In this document: piece after piece, positions 5,936-8,199 of the stretch
Position numbering within the stretch: position 1 is the first letter of the stretch
How the letters are laid out: each line of letters begins with the position of its first letter
Source: Gemmatimonadales bacterium
GTDB taxonomy: Bacteria; Gemmatimonadota; Gemmatimonadetes; Gemmatimonadales; GWC2-71-9
Length of the DNA: 8,199 nucleotides
Assembly (NCBI GenBank): GCA_013812695.1
Contig: JACCSZ010000435.1
Span: 1-8,199 of the forward strand
Direction: 5' to 3'
Program-made: the position numbers and the translations under genes
The notes under the pieces: model-generated
Seen by the model: only the letters and a program-made list of their open reading frames with translations
The model's database searches: none
Told to the model about the DNA's origin: nothing

Positions 5936-7572
5936 GCACTGCGCTCCGGTCCCGGCTGGGCGCGGCGCTCGCGGGTCTGCTCGTGGTGCTGGGCCTGGCG
6001 CGAATCGCGGCGACGTACACCGTCTTCAGCCAGACCGTGGACGAGCCCGCGCATCTGGCCGCCGGCATGGAGTGGCTGGACCTGGGGCGGTTCACCTACG
6101 AGGCGAAGCATCCGCCGCTCCCGCGGGTGCTGATCGCGCTGGGCCCGTATCTCGACGGGCTGCGCTCGCACGGCGAGCGGAAGATCGTGGTCGAGGGGAA
6201 CCGGATCCTCGAGGACCGCGGGACCTACCTGCGGAACCTGACGCTGGCCCGCCTCGGCGTCCTGCCGTTCTTCCTCATCGGCGCGCTGGCGGTCTGGGGC
6301 TGGACGCGCCGGCTCTACGGCGAAGCCGCGGCCGTCGCCGCCACGGCGCTGTTCACGTTCCTCCCCCCGATCCTCGCCCACAGCGGCCTGGCGACGACCG
6401 ACATGGCGCTCGCGGCCATGCTTCCAGTCGCCCTCCTCATGCTGACGCTCTGGCTCGAGCGGCCGACGCCTGGGCGCAGCGCGCTGCTCGGCGCGGCCTT
6501 CGGCCTGGCCGTGCTGTCGAAGATCTCCGCGGTCGTGCTCGTCCCGGTCTGCGCGGTGGCCATCATCGCGTGCAAGTGGTTCCTCGAGCGGCGGGAGCAG
6601 GGCGGCCGCGGCGGGCGGCGGACGCTGCTGCCGGGCGGCGCCCGGTCGCTCGCGATCGTCGCGGTCGTGGCCTTCGTGGTCCTCTGGGCGGGCTACCGGT
6701 TCGCGCTCACCTCACATCCCAAGTTCTTCGGCGGCCGGGTGTCGTTGCCGCTGCTCGAAGTGCTGCTCGGTTTCTACCAGCTCCAGGAGCACAACGAGCA
6801 GGGCCATCCGGCGTTTCTACTGGGTCAGTTGAGCCAGAAGGGCTGGTGGTACTTCTTCCCGGTGACCCTGGCCGTCAAGACGCCGCTTCCGTTTCTCGTG
6901 CTCAGCGTCGCGGGGCTGATGATGCTCGTGCGTTCGCTCCGAGCGCGCCCGGACTGGCGGCCGCTGGTGCCGCTCGTCGGCGCGGCGGCCGTGCTGGCGC
7001 TCAGCATGACGAGCAACATCAACAACGGCGTGCGCCACGTGCTGGCGGTGTACAGCTTTCTGGCCATCGTCGCCGGGTACGGCGCGGTCGCGGCCTGGAA
7101 CGCGGCGACTTCCCGCGTGCCGGCGCGCGCCGCGGTGGCCGGCCTGGCGCTCTGGCTCGGCATCTCGACGGTGCGCGTCCGGCCGGACTATCTGTCGTAC
7201 TTCAACGAGCTGGCCCTGGGCCGGCCGGAGCGGATCGTCGTCAACACCGATCTGTGCTGGGGGCAGGACTACTTCCGGCTGGTGGACGCGTTGCGGGCGC
7301 GCGGGATCGACTCCGCCTGGGTGGCGTACCACGGCAGCCTCGACGTCGCGCGCCACAGCCTGCCGGGCATGCGGACGCTGCCCCCCCGCGAGCGGGTGAC
7401 CGGCTGGGTCGCCGCGAGCGCGCGCGAGCTCAAGGGCGTGCGGCACCAGGGCTGGGAATGGATCGACGGGTACACGCCCGTCGCACGGGTGGGGCAGTCG
7501 ATCTGGCTGTACTACGTGCCGCCCGACGGCGAGCGACTGGCGGCGCCTTCGTCGCAGGCGGCGTCCAAGTAG
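5932..7572 (+). CDS. GT-C membrane glycosyltransferase (PMT_2/ArnT-like, GT39-type)
   Basis: The GTG at 5932 overlaps the GT2 stop and opens 546 aa. After the first membrane helix (about 8-29) comes the GT-C catalytic loop QTVDEPAHLAAG (34-45), with D37-E38 as the expected catalytic acidic pair, then KHPPLPRVL (59-67) as in PMT_2/ArnT relatives. LATTDMALA (153-161) carries the second conserved Asp. Several helices follow to about 410, including NINNGVRHVLAVY (362-374). The C-terminal soluble part has YLSYFNELALG (420-430) and NTDLCWGQDY (438-447), a common signature in bacterial 'phospholipid carrier-dependent glycosyltransferases'. Such enzymes use polyprenyl-phosphate sugars as donors and act on the periplasmic side. 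The upstream GT2 enzyme is the obvious donor maker. The acceptor (protein, lipid or polysaccharide) is unknown, and no flippase gene is adjacent within the window. Confidence 0.93.
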   Translation: MSTALRSRLGAALAGLLVVLGLARIAATYTVFSQTVDEPAHLAAGMEWLDLGRFTYEAKHPPLPRVLIALGPYLDGLRSHGERKIVVEGNRILEDRGTYLRNLTLARLGVLPFFLIGALAVWGWTRRLYGEAAAVAATALFTFLPPILAHSGLATTDMALAAMLPVALLMLTLWLERPTPGRSALLGAAFGLAVLSKISAVVLVPVCAVAIIACKWFLERREQGGRGGRRTLLPGGARSLAIVAVVAFVVLWAGYRFALTSHPKFFGGRVSLPLLEVLLGFYQLQEHNEQGHPAFLLGQLSQKGWWYFFPVTLAVKTPLPFLVLSVAGLMMLVRSLRARPDWRPLVPLVGAAAVLALSMTSNINNGVRHVLAVYSFLAIVAGYGAVAAWNAATSRVPARAAVAGLALWLGISTVRVRPDYLSYFNELALGRPERIVVNTDLCWGQDYFRLVDALRARGIDSAWVAYHGSLDVARHSLPGMRTLPPRERVTGWVAASARELKGVRHQGWEWIDGYTPVARVGQSIWLYYVPPDGERLAAPSSQAASK

Positions 7573-7581
7573 CTGCCCGCA

Positions 7582-7606
7582 GACCCGCGCCTAACAGCAG
7601 CGGGTC
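7582..7606. terminator. Hairpin between convergent genes, possible bidirectional terminator
   Basis: GACCCGC (7582-7588) pairs with GCGGGTC (7600-7606) over an 11-base loop, in the 18-bp gap between the convergent GT-C and ybdD stops and running into the ybdD 3' end. No T-run follows on either strand, so intrinsic termination would be weak at best. Confidence 0.3.
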
Positions 7607-7773
7607 GGTCCGTCGGCGTAGCGGGCGCGGACGAATTCCTCGTAGAACTGCCGGGGCGACGGCAACGGCCGCTCCGGATGGCACCGCCGCAAGTGCTCCA
7701 CGTAGGCGCCGTAGTCCGGCATCCCCGAGACCTTCCGCACCACCCGTAAGATCCGCTCGAGGCTGGACCGCAT
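7591..7773 (-). CDS. ybdD: YbdD/YjiX family small protein, CstA partner
   Basis: The minus-strand ATG at 7771-7773 opens 60 aa ending at TAG 7591-7593. The sequence SGMPDYGAYVEHLRRCHPE (16-34), followed by FYEEFVRARYADGPTRCC at the C-terminus, matches the YbdD/YjiX (DUF466) family, including its invariant terminal Cys-Cys. Family members are about 60-70 aa and are encoded next to CstA/BtsT transporters; in E. coli they are required for pyruvate uptake by those carriers. The gene lies 97 bp downstream of cstA on the same strand, fitting that arrangement. An in-frame extension to 7881 exists but translates repeat sequence and is rejected. The Shine-Dalgarno is poor: the repeat arm ends just upstream of the start, with only GGCCGG next to the ATG. 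The symbol is by family; yjiX would fit equally well. Confidence 0.92.
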   Translation of the reverse strand: MRSSLERILRVVRKVSGMPDYGAYVEHLRRCHPERPLPSPRQFYEEFVRARYADGPTRCC

Positions 7774-7785
7774 CCGGCCGGGGCT

Positions 7786-7851
7786 GTCACCCTGAGCGAA
7801 GCGAAGGGGGCGAGATTCAGGTGATGTCCCCTTCGCTTCGCTCAGGGCGAC
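7786..7851. repeat. Perfect 20-bp inverted repeat (REP-like hairpin) between cstA and ybdD
   Basis: The arm CCCTGAGCGAAGCGAAGGGG (7790-7809) is exactly complementary to 7828-7847 across an 18-base spacer. Beyond one mismatch, three more pairs extend the stem to 7786 and 7851. The core matches the repeat block at 4661-4728 (GTCAYCCYGAGCGRAGCGA on the appropriate strand). It fills most of the 97-bp gap between the cstA stop and the ybdD start, so any joint transcript must contain this hairpin. Confidence 0.9.
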
Positions 7852-7870
7852 TCCCCGGGCCGGATCCGAT

Positions 7871-8199
7871 TCAGCCCACATACGCGGTCTCCACGAACGG
7901 CGACTCCCTGGCGGCCGCCGGCCGCCGCCGGGTCAGCACCAGTACCCACTCGCGCGCCGAGGCGGCCACCACCACCAGCGTTACGGCCATGAACGCCAGC
8001 GCGACCACGGCGTCGAGCCGGTCGTTGAAGATCAGCCGCGCGCCGCGCGCGGGGTCCAGCGAGCCCGCGGCCACCTGCGCGGTCGTGCTCGCCGCGTGCG
8101 CCAGGAAGCCGAGCCGTGGGTCGTCGGCGAACACCTTCTGCCAGCCGGCGGTGAGCGTCACCGTCAGCACCCACGCGAGCGGTACCAGCGTCACCCAGG
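7871..8199 (-). CDS. cstA: Carbon starvation protein CstA, C-terminal part (5' end off the right edge)
   Basis: The minus strand is open from the right edge to TGA at 7871-7873, giving the last 109 or so codons. The sequence reads WVTLVPLAWVLTVTLTAGWQ then KVFADDPRLGFLAHA, the conserved end of CstA/BtsT carriers. A polar loop follows, then LIFNDRLDAVVALAFMAVTL and further hydrophobic residues (the last membrane helix), ending in a short cytoplasmic tail (ESPFVETAYVG). CstA proteins are multi-pass inner-membrane carriers, about 600-700 aa when complete, that take up pyruvate or peptides, often induced by carbon starvation. YbdD follows on the same strand. The truncation comes from the window edge, not from mutation. 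Confidence 0.92.
   Translation of the reverse strand, partial: WVTLVPLAWVLTVTLTAGWQKVFADDPRLGFLAHAASTTAQVAAGSLDPARGARLIFNDRLDAVVALAFMAVTLVVVAASAREWVLVLTRRRPAAARESPFVETAYVG

Noticed and set aside
7774..7881. N-terminal extension of YbdD to 7881
   Set aside because: The added residues (ALSEAKG...RFAQGDS) are translated repeat arms. Family members are about 60-70 aa, which fits the ATG at 7773.
7842..8174. 110-codon minus-strand open frame beside the CstA frame
   Set aside because: Shadow of CstA; Gly/Arg/Ala-rich and without the conserved carrier motifs.

Overview
The window is high-GC DNA, roughly 70% by eye, with tightly packed genes, GTG as well as ATG starts and several 4-bp start/stop overlaps. 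Gene content and style (a Sec-type leader ending in AEAQ, a lipid kinase, GT-C glycosyltransferases, and interspersed repeats of the kind often mistranslated as 'HPERSEG') suggest an environmental, didermal, GC-rich bacterium such as Gemmatimonadota or a similar soil phylum. That taxonomic guess is inference only. I see no rRNA, tRNA, CRISPR array, transposase or phage gene.

Layout. Positions 1-254 (minus) hold a Phd/YefM-type antitoxin cut by the left edge. It has a consensus TATAAT placed so that its mRNA should be leaderless. Positions 255-510 are mostly non-coding but contain a 47-codon ORF (380-523, plus) behind a near-perfect Shine-Dalgarno. Positions 511-1554 (minus) encode a HExxH zinc metallopeptidase-like protein. 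Only 18 bp separate its start from the divergent plus-strand cluster 1573-4552: a YegS/DgkB-type lipid kinase, an MFS transporter and a secreted protein of unknown function, each overlapping the next by 4 bp. A 351-bp gap (4553-4903) holds two adjacent hairpins and three tandem 19-bp units. Positions 4904-7572 (plus) encode a GtrB/DPM1-like GT2 polyprenyl-phosphate glycosyltransferase overlapping a GT-C (PMT_2/ArnT-like) integral-membrane glycosyltransferase. Converging on them from the right edge (minus) are the C-terminal end of CstA and its small partner YbdD, separated by a perfect 20-bp inverted repeat from the same family as the 19-bp units.

How the genes may work together. The GT2/GT-C pair has a clear logic: the first enzyme charges a lipid carrier with a sugar on the cytoplasmic face, and the second uses such lipid-linked sugars on the outer face to decorate an unidentified acceptor. 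CstA-YbdD is a known pyruvate or peptide uptake partnership. The lipid kinase, transporter and secreted protein look co-translated, so a shared envelope or lipid role is plausible but not demonstrated. I did not find a clear undescribed multi-gene system. The points most worth following are the repeat hairpin between cstA and ybdD, the 47-codon ORF, the candidate leaderless starts, and the uncharacterised third gene of the kinase-transporter cluster.
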